DNA from: Candidatus Cryosericum septentrionale | Lineage (GTDB): Bacteria > Caldisericota > Caldisericia > Cryosericales > Cryosericaceae | Length of the DNA stretch: 32,024 nt | Direction of reading: 5' to 3' | NCBI RefSeq assembly: GCF_003570995.1 | Contig: NZ_QXIY01000029.1 | Location: 1-32,024 of the forward strand | Part shown: positions 1 to 7,103 of the stretch, piece by piece | Layout of the letters: every line of letters starts with the position of its first letter | Position numbering within the stretch: the stretch's first letter is position 1 | Notes under the pieces: model-generated | What the model was told of the DNA's origin: nothing | What the model saw: the letters and a program-made list of their open reading frames with translations, nothing else | Database searches by the model: none | Position numbers and translations under genes: made by a program

Positions 1-151
1 TACCCGAGATCATAGAAGACTGAACAATTCGGAGCTTAAGGAATGAGGGCATACATTTTTTCAAAGGAGTGTAGGTCACATCGAGATGACGCCCACACTG
101 TTCGACGGGCTCGCCACTGTGGCGGATTCTATACGGTAAGCTGCTGACCTG

Positions 152-172
152 CCGTCTGTACTGTACAGACGG
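152..172. repeat. 21-base near-perfect palindrome
   Basis: Ten-base arms (CCGTCTGTAC / GTACAGACGG) flank a single central T. It lies just 3' of the decayed epimerase remnant. It could be a protein-binding site or the stem of a small terminator, but no T-run follows on either strand. Its function is unknown. Confidence 0.5.
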
Positions 173-242
173 TATTTGTAGATATGAGAAGGGGCCTGTG
201 GTGCCTGCAAGGAACACCGACGCGCCAGCCGCGTAGAGATCT

Positions 243-428
243 GGCGCTGTTTGGGACAAAGTAGCCGTCCATGACGTCGATGTGAAACAAGCCAACGCCA
301 GCCGTGGCAAGCAGCTGAATCTCCTCGCCAAGTCGTAATGGGTCACAGCACATCAGCGAAACGGAAACAAGAGGTGCATCCGTTGTGATAGTCGTGAGGA
401 TCTCCGTATCCAGAAATCGGGAAGTCAT
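243..428 (-). pseudogene. Truncated ribulose-phosphate 3-epimerase family remnant (N-terminal piece)
   Basis: The conceptual product contains RLGEEIQLLATAGVGLFHID followed by VMDGYFVPN. This is the N-terminal beta-alpha unit of the Rpe/AlsE family, including the metal-binding H-x-D and the VMDGxFVPN signature. Family similarity stops straight after VPNSA, and the frame runs on for about 37 unrelated residues to a stop near 129. Intact enzymes have about 220 residues, so at least two thirds is missing and no activity is expected. The start (ATG at 428) is a guess; an upstream in-frame ATG at 467 is also possible. The intact enzymes interconvert ribulose 5-phosphate and xylulose 5-phosphate or act on related ketose phosphates. 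The piece may be a relic of the same kind of sugar gene set seen later in the window. Confidence 0.6.
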
Positions 429-549
429 CCCCGCCCCATCGCTACAAAAATCGGAGATTTCTTGCATATAAATCAGTATACCATTGTCTAGAATGTGTGG
501 CAGGCGCCCGCGTACGGCATTGTCTTAGCTGCCGCAAGGCGGGAGATGG

Positions 550-569
550 GTTCCCGCCTTCGCGGGAAC
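550..569. repeat. REP-like hairpin downstream of the abiE operon
   Basis: GTTCCCGC and GCGGGAAC form a perfect 8-base stem around the tetraloop CTTC. It sits about 25 bases after the antitoxin stop codon. This kind of 'cccgc-cttc-gcggg' stem is a common dispersed repeat in bacterial genomes. It could also end or stabilise the abiE message, although no T-run follows. Confidence 0.5.
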
Positions 570-594
570 GACGGATGGAGATGTATTGCTCCCG

Positions 595-1194
595 CTACAG
601 TGCGACCTTTAGCTGGTGGAAGCTGTCCTCCAGGTGCATGAGCCAGACGTACCGGCGCAAGGGAGCCTTGTGGAGCTCGGCAAGATCCATGTCGTCCAGC
701 AGGCTGCGCATGCGGTCCTCACTGAGTTCGCGTGTCCTCCGGTACCGGAGGTAGACAAGGTCGCACAACGCTTTCTCCGGCTCGGCCAAGTCATACGTGT
801 CACGCCTGTGGTACCCAATGAACCACCTGGACTGCAGGTGATGGAACTCAAACCGCGTGTTCATGGCATCTACCGTACCGGTCGAACCTGTCGTGACAAG
901 TGTCATCGTGAACGGTGACTGACTGAGGATACCCTGGCGGGCGAGGGCCGATTCCATGCTGATGTATGCTGGCGATTTCAGGACCATGGCTAGCTCTTCC
1001 TGGGTCGGAGGATTGTAGGGGTTAGGGTAGAGTCCCTTTGAGACTCGACTCAGCATCCCTCGTGAGACTAGGCGGCTCAGCTCGACGCGGACGCTGGGCA
1101 TGTCTCTGCTCAGCAGTGTCGCGAAGTCCACGGTGCGGAAGAGTTTCTTCTGCTTGTAGGTGCTCAGCAGGTCCAGGTAGTCACGGGTGCTCAT
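595..1194 (-). CDS. abiEi: AbiEi-type antitoxin / transcriptional regulator
   Basis: A 199-residue protein. The first ~57 residues (LSTYKQKKLFRTVDFATLLS, then the basic SRLVSRGMLSRVSKGLYPNP) fit the winged helix-turn-helix at the start of type IV AbiEi antitoxins. The rest (SPAYISMESALARQGILSQ, a TTG-rich strand, EPEKALCDLVYLR) fits the AbiEi C-terminal domain. In known AbiE systems this protein represses the operon by binding inverted repeats and counters the nucleotidyltransferase toxin. Here the gene is second: its ATG overlaps the toxin stop in an ATGA, so the two are translationally coupled. A longer frame extends upstream to 1506, but only the product from 1194 looks like the family. 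I am confident of the family; protection activity is inferred. Confidence 0.85.
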   Translation of the reverse strand: MSTRDYLDLLSTYKQKKLFRTVDFATLLSRDMPSVRVELSRLVSRGMLSRVSKGLYPNPYNPPTQEELAMVLKSPAYISMESALARQGILSQSPFTMTLVTTGSTGTVDAMNTRFEFHHLQSRWFIGYHRRDTYDLAEPEKALCDLVYLRYRRTRELSEDRMRSLLDDMDLAELHKAPLRRYVWLMHLEDSFHQLKVAL

Positions 1195-2024
1195 GACGCT
1201 CCAGCCAGCTGGTTCAGGAGAGTATCCATCATTGCGGCAACGCCGGCGTTCATGTCCGGAAATGCAGGCGCCATGGCGCCATACAGCCGGGCAGGAAGGA
1301 AGCGTTTCATCTCGGCGTCGAGCGCGCTGAGTCCGTTGGTTTCGATGCTTGTCTTGCTGTGCCGGATCCTGCTGGTCAAGTCCATCAGAGTCGTTCCATA
1401 GTCGGCCGCCTTGGCGACAACCGCGCCCGCCTCCGGCACAGCTACGTGACGTTCGTGGGTGAGAAACCAGGTATCCCAGATATCCCTGCCCTTCACGTAG
1501 GAGCAAAGTGCGAGAGCCACCAGTTTGTCCACAAGGATCTCGGATTCGTCTTCGACGACGATCGCGACATCGACCGTATCGGAACGCATGACTTTTGGAC
1601 GCGGTGACCGGCTGGGGACACCTGAGAACTCCAGGTTGATGACAAGCCCCCCGACCGGCGGTTGCAGCTCAAGTCGGCACCGATAGCCCGCGAATATGAC
1701 TTCCGCCTTCTGCTCTCTGAGACTGGGGCGGTCAGCAAACGGGACTTCGCGGCGCATGAACGATGGCAGACCCTCCAGCAGGGCAGCCAGGTTCAGGCCT
1801 GCGATCGTCCTCCCTGGTCGGAGCACGAAATGGAGGTCCTCGGAGAATCTGGTTCCGCCGTACACGAGGCGGATGGCTGTGTCTCCCCGGAAGACGCCGT
1901 GAACGAAGAACCCCCGTTTACTGAGGTATCGCAGGATGAGGCGCTGCAGCTCCTCCCGGATAACCTGATCGAGAGGGAGAGCGTTGGCACTGCTGTATGC
2001 AACGAGTTCTGCGTAACTTCTCAC
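1191..2024 (-). CDS. abiEii: AbiEii-type nucleotidyltransferase toxin, with substituted active-site motif
   Basis: A 277-residue member of the AbiEii/DUF1814 nucleotidyltransferase family, the toxin of type IV toxin-antitoxin and phage-abortive-infection systems. Family marks are VFRGDTAIRLVYGGTRFSED (residues 44-63) and the C-terminal EILVDKLVALA...KGRDIWD block. Two core positions differ from the usual GGT...SEDLDF: residue 48 is Asp (GDT), and the second acidic metal ligand is His65 (DLH instead of DLD). The toxin may be weak or inactive. The chosen GTG at 2024 lies six bases after GGAGG; a TTG at 2072 would put the start inside the operator. It is the first gene of the operon and overlaps the antitoxin by four bases. 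Confidence 0.82.
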   Translation of the reverse strand: MRSYAELVAYSSANALPLDQVIREELQRLILRYLSKRGFFVHGVFRGDTAIRLVYGGTRFSEDLHFVLRPGRTIAGLNLAALLEGLPSFMRREVPFADRPSLREQKAEVIFAGYRCRLELQPPVGGLVINLEFSGVPSRSPRPKVMRSDTVDVAIVVEDESEILVDKLVALALCSYVKGRDIWDTWFLTHERHVAVPEAGAVVAKAADYGTTLMDLTSRIRHSKTSIETNGLSALDAEMKRFLPARLYGAMAPAFPDMNAGVAAMMDTLLNQLAGAS

Positions 2025-2029
2025 CGTCA

Positions 2030-2079
2030 ACCTCCATTGTCGATTGTTAACATTAGTGTAAACAATCGACAATGGAGGT
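2030..2079 (-). promoter_or_regulatory. abiE operator: 19-base inverted repeat around the promoter
   Basis: Two perfect 19-base arms (2030-2048 and 2061-2079) are separated by 12 bases. On the minus strand the promoter reads TTGACC (2077-2082), a 16-base spacer and TACACT (2055-2060). One arm therefore fills the -35/-10 spacer. The other covers the expected transcription start and the GGAGG ribosome site of abiEii. This is where an autorepressor such as AbiEi would be expected to bind. A transcript carrying both arms would also pair CCTCC with the toxin's own GGAGG. Confidence 0.75.
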
Positions 2080-2156
2080 CAAGAGTGCCGGGGGAGTCGG
2101 CTGGGCAGCGAGGTTGTTCCCGCTGGACGTGACTGGACGAAGGTGGGCCCTGACTG

Positions 2157-4751
2157 CTATGAACTGAGCGGCGGACTGGACGATTCGCGCAGGACACGCT
2201 CCAGTTGCTCCATCGTGTAGGGTTTGGAGAGGGATGCGATGAAGCCGCGCTGGGCGTACTCGGCGATCGAAGCGTCGTCGGAGTAGCCGCTGGAGACGAT
2301 GACGCGGGCGTCGGGATAGAGTTCGTGCAGTCTCTGGACCGCTTCTCGACCTCCCATGCCGCCAGGGACCGTCAGGTCCATGATAACCAGGTCGAAGGGG
2401 TGCTGTTCGGTCACTGCTTGCGCATAGGCTGTGAGCGCGGCTTCCCCGTCTGGTACGGCGGTCGTCTCGTAGCCAAGACGCCGGGCCATGGCGCATGTCA
2501 CGTCGGCGACGGTCTGCTCGTCATCCATGACCAGGAGGCGGCCTGTGGCAGAGCCATGCTCCCTCTCCGGCTTCGCAGCCTTGGGTTGGGTCACTGGTCC
2601 CCGGGCGACCGGCATGCACAGCTGAACCGTCGTTCCCTTGCCTGCAGCCGATTCGATGAGGAGGTCTCCCCCGTGCCGCCTGGCAATGGACCGTGCGGTA
2701 GCGAGTCCGACCCCATGTCCCGATGGTTTCGTCGTGAAGAAAGGATCGAACAGGAGCTTCATGTCTTCCGGGGCAATGCCGGGACCAGTGTCCGTTATCT
2801 GGATGACGACACAGTCTCCGGGTGCGGCGAACCCGATGGGATGCTCCTCCGAGACGGTCTGGCTGCGAAGAGCAATGTTCAGTGCGCCCCCCGACGGCAT
2901 CGCGTCCCGCGCGTTCAGGATGATGTTCTGCAACATCTGAAACAACTGGTTGCGGTCACCCTCAACTGCGGCCAGAACTCCGTCGACACTCACTTGTAGT
3001 GCGACATTCGAGCCGCTGAGAGTGAATCTCGCCACTTCCTGGATGATGGACTCGACGTCAATGTTTTCCTTGACAGGAGCGCCACCCCGAGAGAAGGTCA
3101 GCAGCTGACCGGCGAGAGCCTGAGCGCGGTCAGCTGCTATGCGAGCAACTTCCAGGTAGTGTTGGGACTCAGTGGGTTCCTCCAGAGACGAGTCTGCCAG
3201 CGAGATGTTTCCCTTTACCACTGTCAGAACGTTGTTGAAGTCGTGGGCGATACCAGCAGCGAGCATGCCCAGCGATTCCAGGGATTGATTGCGCAGCAGC
3301 TCGTGTTCCATGCGAAGACGTTCGGTGATGTCCCGGGCGATGTAGAAGGTGCCTGTCAACTGTTCGTTGTCCCAGAGGCGCTGACCACTCACATCGAGAG
3401 TCCGGCGGTCGCCGTCACGTGTCAGAACGTCGATGATTGTCGTCGATACGGTGTCGCCGCTCTCGATTGCGGCGGCGGCCCTGACTGCAGACTCGCGGCT
3501 GTCCGGACTGACGACGTCGAGGATGCTGCGACCAAGCAGGTCTTTCTCATCGTACCCAAGAACCGAGCATACGGACCGGTTGACCAGGGTCACCTTGCCA
3601 TGCGTGTCCAGTGCGAAGATGAGGTCGTGTGCATGGTCGAAATAGTCATGCAGTCGTTTTCGATCCCGCTCCAGTTCCTCCGCCATTCGGTCCTTGTCCC
3701 GCTGAGTCTGTTGCAGCGACTCCAGGGTTGTGTTGACATCTGTGGCCAGCTGCGAGAGTTCGTCCGAGCCGGGCAGGTGCACGCGCAGTGCAAGGTCGCT
3801 GGTATGCCCGACCTCTGCCACCTGACTCCCTAGCGACGTCACCCGTTTCAGGATGGTGTGGTTAAAGACGAAAATGGCAAGGGCGGCCAGTAGGAAACCT
3901 ATCATGCTGGTGGCCAAAACGACGATGCGCTTCAACTGAGTGATTTCGGTAGACTGGGTGCGCTTTGCGGTGGTCGCGAGGAGGAAGGCGGGATTTCCGG
4001 CAAGGTCGGTGTGCTGCTCGAACCCGCGAACCTCGTCAGTTCCGGTAGGCAGACCAACGGTAGATTGTCCCTGCGTGAGCAGCGCGAGTGCCCGCGACTC
4101 GACCGTGTCTGGCTGAACTTGACTGACAGGCTGGAAAGTGACGGGGCCGCCCACGGTCTCAGCCATGCCGGCGAAGAACGCATCGTCGAGATACCGCACG
4201 AAGACCAGCACTCCCCGTGCAGGACCAGTGCTTGCGCTTGTCAGAATAGGGCGAGCAGCCACCATCACGACACGTTTCTCAACCTCTATGTACCCTGTGA
4301 GGCCGGGGTGGACCATGGCTTGTGTCCACGGCGCTGTTCCTGGCCTAAGTTGCTTGACGAGGTCTGCCACAGTGTCATCCAGAGTCTGGTTTGCGAGGGT
4401 TTGGAACTTGGCAGAGACGACCTTGCCGCTGGTGTCCAGAACCACCATGATGTCCACATCTATCGTGGCAAGACTGCTGGGGGTAAGATTCGAGTCTGCA
4501 TATGCGGGGTTCTGGTCGACGACGTACTGGTACGTATCGTCCCAGTACGCCCAGTCGGAGCAGGTACTTCCCAACGCGCCTAGAACGTAGTCCATATACG
4601 AATGTGCTCGCAGGACCTGACGCTGGGCACTCTCGTTGTCGACGCGAGCATACGTTCTGTCAATGGTCACGCCAGTTAGCACGTAGAACGCCGCGACGAA
4701 GACGGTCAAGGCAATGAGAGCAACTATAGACAGTCTGGTGCGCAGACTCAT
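2157..4751 (-). CDS. Membrane-bound hybrid sensor histidine kinase (CHASE4-HAMP-PAS-HisKA-HATPase-REC)
   Basis: An 864-residue protein. Transmembrane segments lie at about 7-27 and 276-297. Between them is an extracytoplasmic domain with the CHASE4 hallmark DWAYWDDTYQYV (66-77). A HAMP linker (~298-350), a short coiled stretch and a PAS domain (~365-480) follow. The dimerisation helix is GMLAAGIAHDFNN with phospho-acceptor His503. The ATP domain has NARDAMP (N box), DTGPGIA and GHGVGLA (G boxes). A C-terminal receiver has MDDE, phospho-acceptor Asp792 (VIMDLTVP) and Lys843. It should sense an unknown external signal and pass phosphate internally; no separate response regulator is nearby. The ATG at 4751 follows GGGAGG; an ATG 15 bases upstream lacks this spacing. 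It is divergent from the MFS gene. Confidence 0.92.
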   Translation of the reverse strand: MSLRTRLSIVALIALTVFVAAFYVLTGVTIDRTYARVDNESAQRQVLRAHSYMDYVLGALGSTCSDWAYWDDTYQYVVDQNPAYADSNLTPSSLATIDVDIMVVLDTSGKVVSAKFQTLANQTLDDTVADLVKQLRPGTAPWTQAMVHPGLTGYIEVEKRVVMVAARPILTSASTGPARGVLVFVRYLDDAFFAGMAETVGGPVTFQPVSQVQPDTVESRALALLTQGQSTVGLPTGTDEVRGFEQHTDLAGNPAFLLATTAKRTQSTEITQLKRIVVLATSMIGFLLAALAIFVFNHTILKRVTSLGSQVAEVGHTSDLALRVHLPGSDELSQLATDVNTTLESLQQTQRDKDRMAEELERDRKRLHDYFDHAHDLIFALDTHGKVTLVNRSVCSVLGYDEKDLLGRSILDVVSPDSRESAVRAAAAIESGDTVSTTIIDVLTRDGDRRTLDVSGQRLWDNEQLTGTFYIARDITERLRMEHELLRNQSLESLGMLAAGIAHDFNNVLTVVKGNISLADSSLEEPTESQHYLEVARIAADRAQALAGQLLTFSRGGAPVKENIDVESIIQEVARFTLSGSNVALQVSVDGVLAAVEGDRNQLFQMLQNIILNARDAMPSGGALNIALRSQTVSEEHPIGFAAPGDCVVIQITDTGPGIAPEDMKLLFDPFFTTKPSGHGVGLATARSIARRHGGDLLIESAAGKGTTVQLCMPVARGPVTQPKAAKPEREHGSATGRLLVMDDEQTVADVTCAMARRLGYETTAVPDGEAALTAYAQAVTEQHPFDLVIMDLTVPGGMGGREAVQRLHELYPDARVIVSSGYSDDASIAEYAQRGFIASLSKPYTMEQLERVLRESSSPPLSS

Positions 4752-4780
4752 GACACCTCCCACCATACTCAGCGTAGAAT

Positions 4781-4808
4781 ACTATAGGCAGCGGGACACC
4801 AAACACAA
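4781..4808 (-). promoter_or_regulatory. Candidate promoter of the hybrid kinase gene
   Basis: On the minus strand TTGTGT (4803-4808), a 16-base spacer and TATAGT (4781-4786) lie about 30 bases before the kinase ATG. The -10 box is good and the -35 box is weak. Confidence 0.4.
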
Positions 4809-4918
4809 GGACAAGGTGCGAGTGGCCTCGGCCCGTTGGAGCGGTGCTCCGAGCGTAATCAGTGCTCGGTGACCTGCTATACTGAATGTGCATCACGGGC
4901 GAAGCGGAGGATGGCAGT

Positions 4919-6331
4919 ATGAGCGAAAGAAAGGAGGGGAAGAACGACGTGATCTCTCGTAGATGCTACAGGCCCGCCGGGTTCCGCGCGTTCCTGCTTG
5001 TTTGGTCTGGGCAGGTCCTGTCGATGGTCGGCTCGGCCATGACCGCGTTTGCGCTCAGCATCTGGGCTTACCAGAAAACCGGCCTCGCAACATCTCTCGC
5101 GCTGGTCGACTTCTTCTTCCTCGGGGCAACAATCGTGGCGACTCCGCTCGCGGGCGTGTATGTCGACCGATGGAACCGCAAGCTGACGATGATGCTGTCG
5201 GACCTTCTGGCGGTTACGGCTACCATCGCTGCACTGGTGCTGTACCTGTCGGGGCATCTCCAGGTCTGGCACCTGTATGTGGCCGCCTCGCTGCAGGGAC
5301 TGGGATCGGCGTTCCAGTGGCCGGCCTACTCAGCCGCCATCTCGCAGATGATGCCCAAGGAGCACTATGCACGCGCCAGCGGACTCATGTCGCTGGCCGA
5401 CAGCGGCTCGCTCATTATCGCGCCGATCCTGGCTGGATTCCTGATCCATTTCATCCACGTCGGGGGCATCATGACCATCGACATCATCACGTTTGGCGTC
5501 GCCGTCCTGGCTCTGCTGGCCGTGGAGGTTCCGCGCCACGTCCCGGACGCGTCGGTCCAGGAGTCCATGTGGAGGCAGATGACGTTTGGATTCAGATTCA
5601 TCCGCGAGCGCGGTCCCCTGCTGTCGCTCGTCAGCATATTCGCGGTCTCCAACTTCATGATTTCGCTGTCGGCCCCGCTGTTCACACCCATGATCCTGGC
5701 CCGCACGGGCCAGAATGCCACCGCGCTTGGGTTTGTCCAGTCGGCGGCCGGTATCGGCGGTGTGCTGGGTGGGTTCCTGCTCGGCGTGTGGGGCGGTCCC
5801 AGGGACAAGGTGCGCGGCATTCTGCTGGGCGACCCCCTGAACTTCATGGTGATGGGCCTGTGTGTCTTTCTGGGACGTACGCCGTTGGTATGGGCAGCCG
5901 GCTTCTTGGTGACCGAATGTGTCGGGACGATGGTGAACGGTCTCTCCCAGTCCATCTGGCAGGCCAAGGTGCCCGCCGGACTACAGGGGCGCGTATTCTC
6001 GGCGAGGCGTATGATCGCCTGGATCGTCATGCCTGTCGCCATACTGCTGGCCGGCCCCTTGGCCGACAAGGTGTTCGAGCCGGCGATGCGTCCGGGCGGA
6101 GCGCTGGTTCCCGTCTTCGCACGTATCACCGGGACCGGCTCCGGGGCAGGGATGGCCGTCCTGTACCTGCTGAGCACCACGGCTGCTTCGGCCGTCACAC
6201 TGGCAGGATTTCTCGTGCCTCGCCTCCGCAATCTCGAGAAGCTGTTGCCAGACCACGACGTGGTACCAACATGCACCACCGGAGCCGAGGTCGCCGCGGT
6301 CCTCGACACCCTGGCGTCGGACGAGGGATAA
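4919..6331 (+). CDS. MFS transporter, EntS/MFS_3-like efflux permease
   Basis: A 470-residue integral membrane protein with the pattern of a 12-helix major facilitator. It opens with FRAFLLVWSGQVLSMVGSAM, typical of the EntS/macrolide-efflux (MFS_3) branch. The helix 2-3 loop AGVYVDRWNRKLTMM is the family A-motif (GxxxDRxxRR-like). QWPAYSAAISQMMPKEHYARAS is the matching conserved block in helices 4-5. A central hydrophilic loop (EVPRHVPDASVQESMW) separates the two halves. The substrate cannot be read from sequence; relatives export siderophores or drugs by proton antiport. The ATG at 4919 follows CGGAGG by eight bases; a GTG at about 4950 after AAAGGAGGGG is an alternative. It is the only clearly real plus-strand gene here and is divergent from the sensor kinase, which may control it. 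Confidence 0.88.
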   Translation: MSERKEGKNDVISRRCYRPAGFRAFLLVWSGQVLSMVGSAMTAFALSIWAYQKTGLATSLALVDFFFLGATIVATPLAGVYVDRWNRKLTMMLSDLLAVTATIAALVLYLSGHLQVWHLYVAASLQGLGSAFQWPAYSAAISQMMPKEHYARASGLMSLADSGSLIIAPILAGFLIHFIHVGGIMTIDIITFGVAVLALLAVEVPRHVPDASVQESMWRQMTFGFRFIRERGPLLSLVSIFAVSNFMISLSAPLFTPMILARTGQNATALGFVQSAAGIGGVLGGFLLGVWGGPRDKVRGILLGDPLNFMVMGLCVFLGRTPLVWAAGFLVTECVGTMVNGLSQSIWQAKVPAGLQGRVFSARRMIAWIVMPVAILLAGPLADKVFEPAMRPGGALVPVFARITGTGSGAGMAVLYLLSTTAASAVTLAGFLVPRLRNLEKLLPDHDVVPTCTTGAEVAAVLDTLASDEG

Positions 6332-6415
6332 GCGCAGGAGGGAGATTGGTTCTGAAGCGTGCCCCGCAGCATGTGCTGTGAACCACTTTCTTGGTTGTCC
6401 TGCACGAACATTCGT

Positions 6416-6456
6416 CTCGCCGGCCCTTGAGGTTTTTTGTCTCAAAGGCCGGCGAG
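6416..6456. terminator. Strong bidirectional stem-loop terminator
   Basis: CTCGCCGGCC and GGCCGGCGAG pair over ten bases. After one mismatch, TTGAG and CTCAA add five more, closing a T-rich loop (GTTTTTTGT). It stands between the convergent ends of the MFS gene (stop 6331) and the desulfoferrodoxin gene (stop 6537), where one element can serve both. Confidence 0.7.
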
Positions 6457-6536
6457 TGCACGACGAGAAAATAAGACTCTTTGTTACCTGCTCATAGATT
6501 GCTTGTGGAACGCTTTCCTTGAGGATCTTTTGTACT

Positions 6537-6926
6537 CTATACCAGCTTCTTGGACCAGAGCCCGTGGACGTTGCAGTAGACTCTTACCTGAATCAAGTCC
6601 TCGAGGCTGTGGCCGATATGCATTTCGGGCTTGTCTCCCGGATGCAGCGGTATTCTCATGACTTTGCCGTCTTTCATGAATACCTCAATCCACTCGATGT
6701 AATGTTTCTCTTCCATTGGATGCGGAACAGATCCGATTTTGATTATAATCCCACGCTCTGCTTTTTCGACAACCGGCAGGTGTTTCTCGCTTCCTGCGTC
6801 AGTGGATTTCTCAACCATCTTTGTCATTGGTTGACCGCAGCAAACAAGATCGCTCTCTCCCTCATGGATAATTTCAACGATGCCGCCGCAGATTTCGCAC
6901 TTATAAAGCTCGTACTTCTGTGTCAT
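6537..6926 (-). CDS. dfx: Desulfoferrodoxin (two-iron superoxide reductase)
   Basis: A 129-residue cytoplasmic enzyme that reduces superoxide to hydrogen peroxide without making oxygen, typical of anaerobes. The desulforedoxin-like N-terminus has the four cysteine ligands Cys10, Cys13, Cys29 and Cys30 (CEICGG, CCGQPM). The catalytic domain keeps all five iron ligands: His49 in EKHLP, His69 and His75 in HPMEEKHY, and Cys118 and His121 in CNVHGLW. Lys48, which guides superoxide, is also present. The length matches class I/desulfoferrodoxin enzymes. The ATG at 6926 is seven bases after AAGGAGG; the frame extends eight codons further upstream without a ribosome site. It is a single gene and no rubredoxin partner lies in the window. 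Confidence 0.95.
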   Translation of the reverse strand: MTQKYELYKCEICGGIVEIIHEGESDLVCCGQPMTKMVEKSTDAGSEKHLPVVEKAERGIIIKIGSVPHPMEEKHYIEWIEVFMKDGKVMRIPLHPGDKPEMHIGHSLEDLIQVRVYCNVHGLWSKKLV

Positions 6927-7103
6927 TCCGCTACCTCCTTGTCTCGCCACAAATTGCTGGATCGCTCAAGGCCATCTACACTTATTGTATCACCGTTGTC
7001 CGTTGCTTTATCTACCTTTGTGTGAAGTACAAATGTGTTACAAGGGCGGGGGCATGCCGCCGTTATCCTTGTAGTAGCCGGAGCGTCTTGTCCTGGCGTT
7101 TGG

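Noticed and set aside
1-128. Short plus-strand frame after AAAGGAG at 64-70
   Set aside because: Only 17 codons from the nearest ATG and no recognisable content.
550-569. Intrinsic terminator for abiE
   Set aside because: Perfect stem but no T-run; resembles a common dispersed repeat, so listed as a repeat.
5365-6411. 348-residue minus-strand frame opposite the MFS gene
   Set aside because: It is rich in Pro, Arg and Ser, has no family motif and lies antisense to a complete 12-helix transporter.
7044-7072. Weak GC-rich hairpin (GGCGG/CCGCC) after lysC
   Set aside because: Imperfect stem with bulges and no T-run; not enough to call a terminator.
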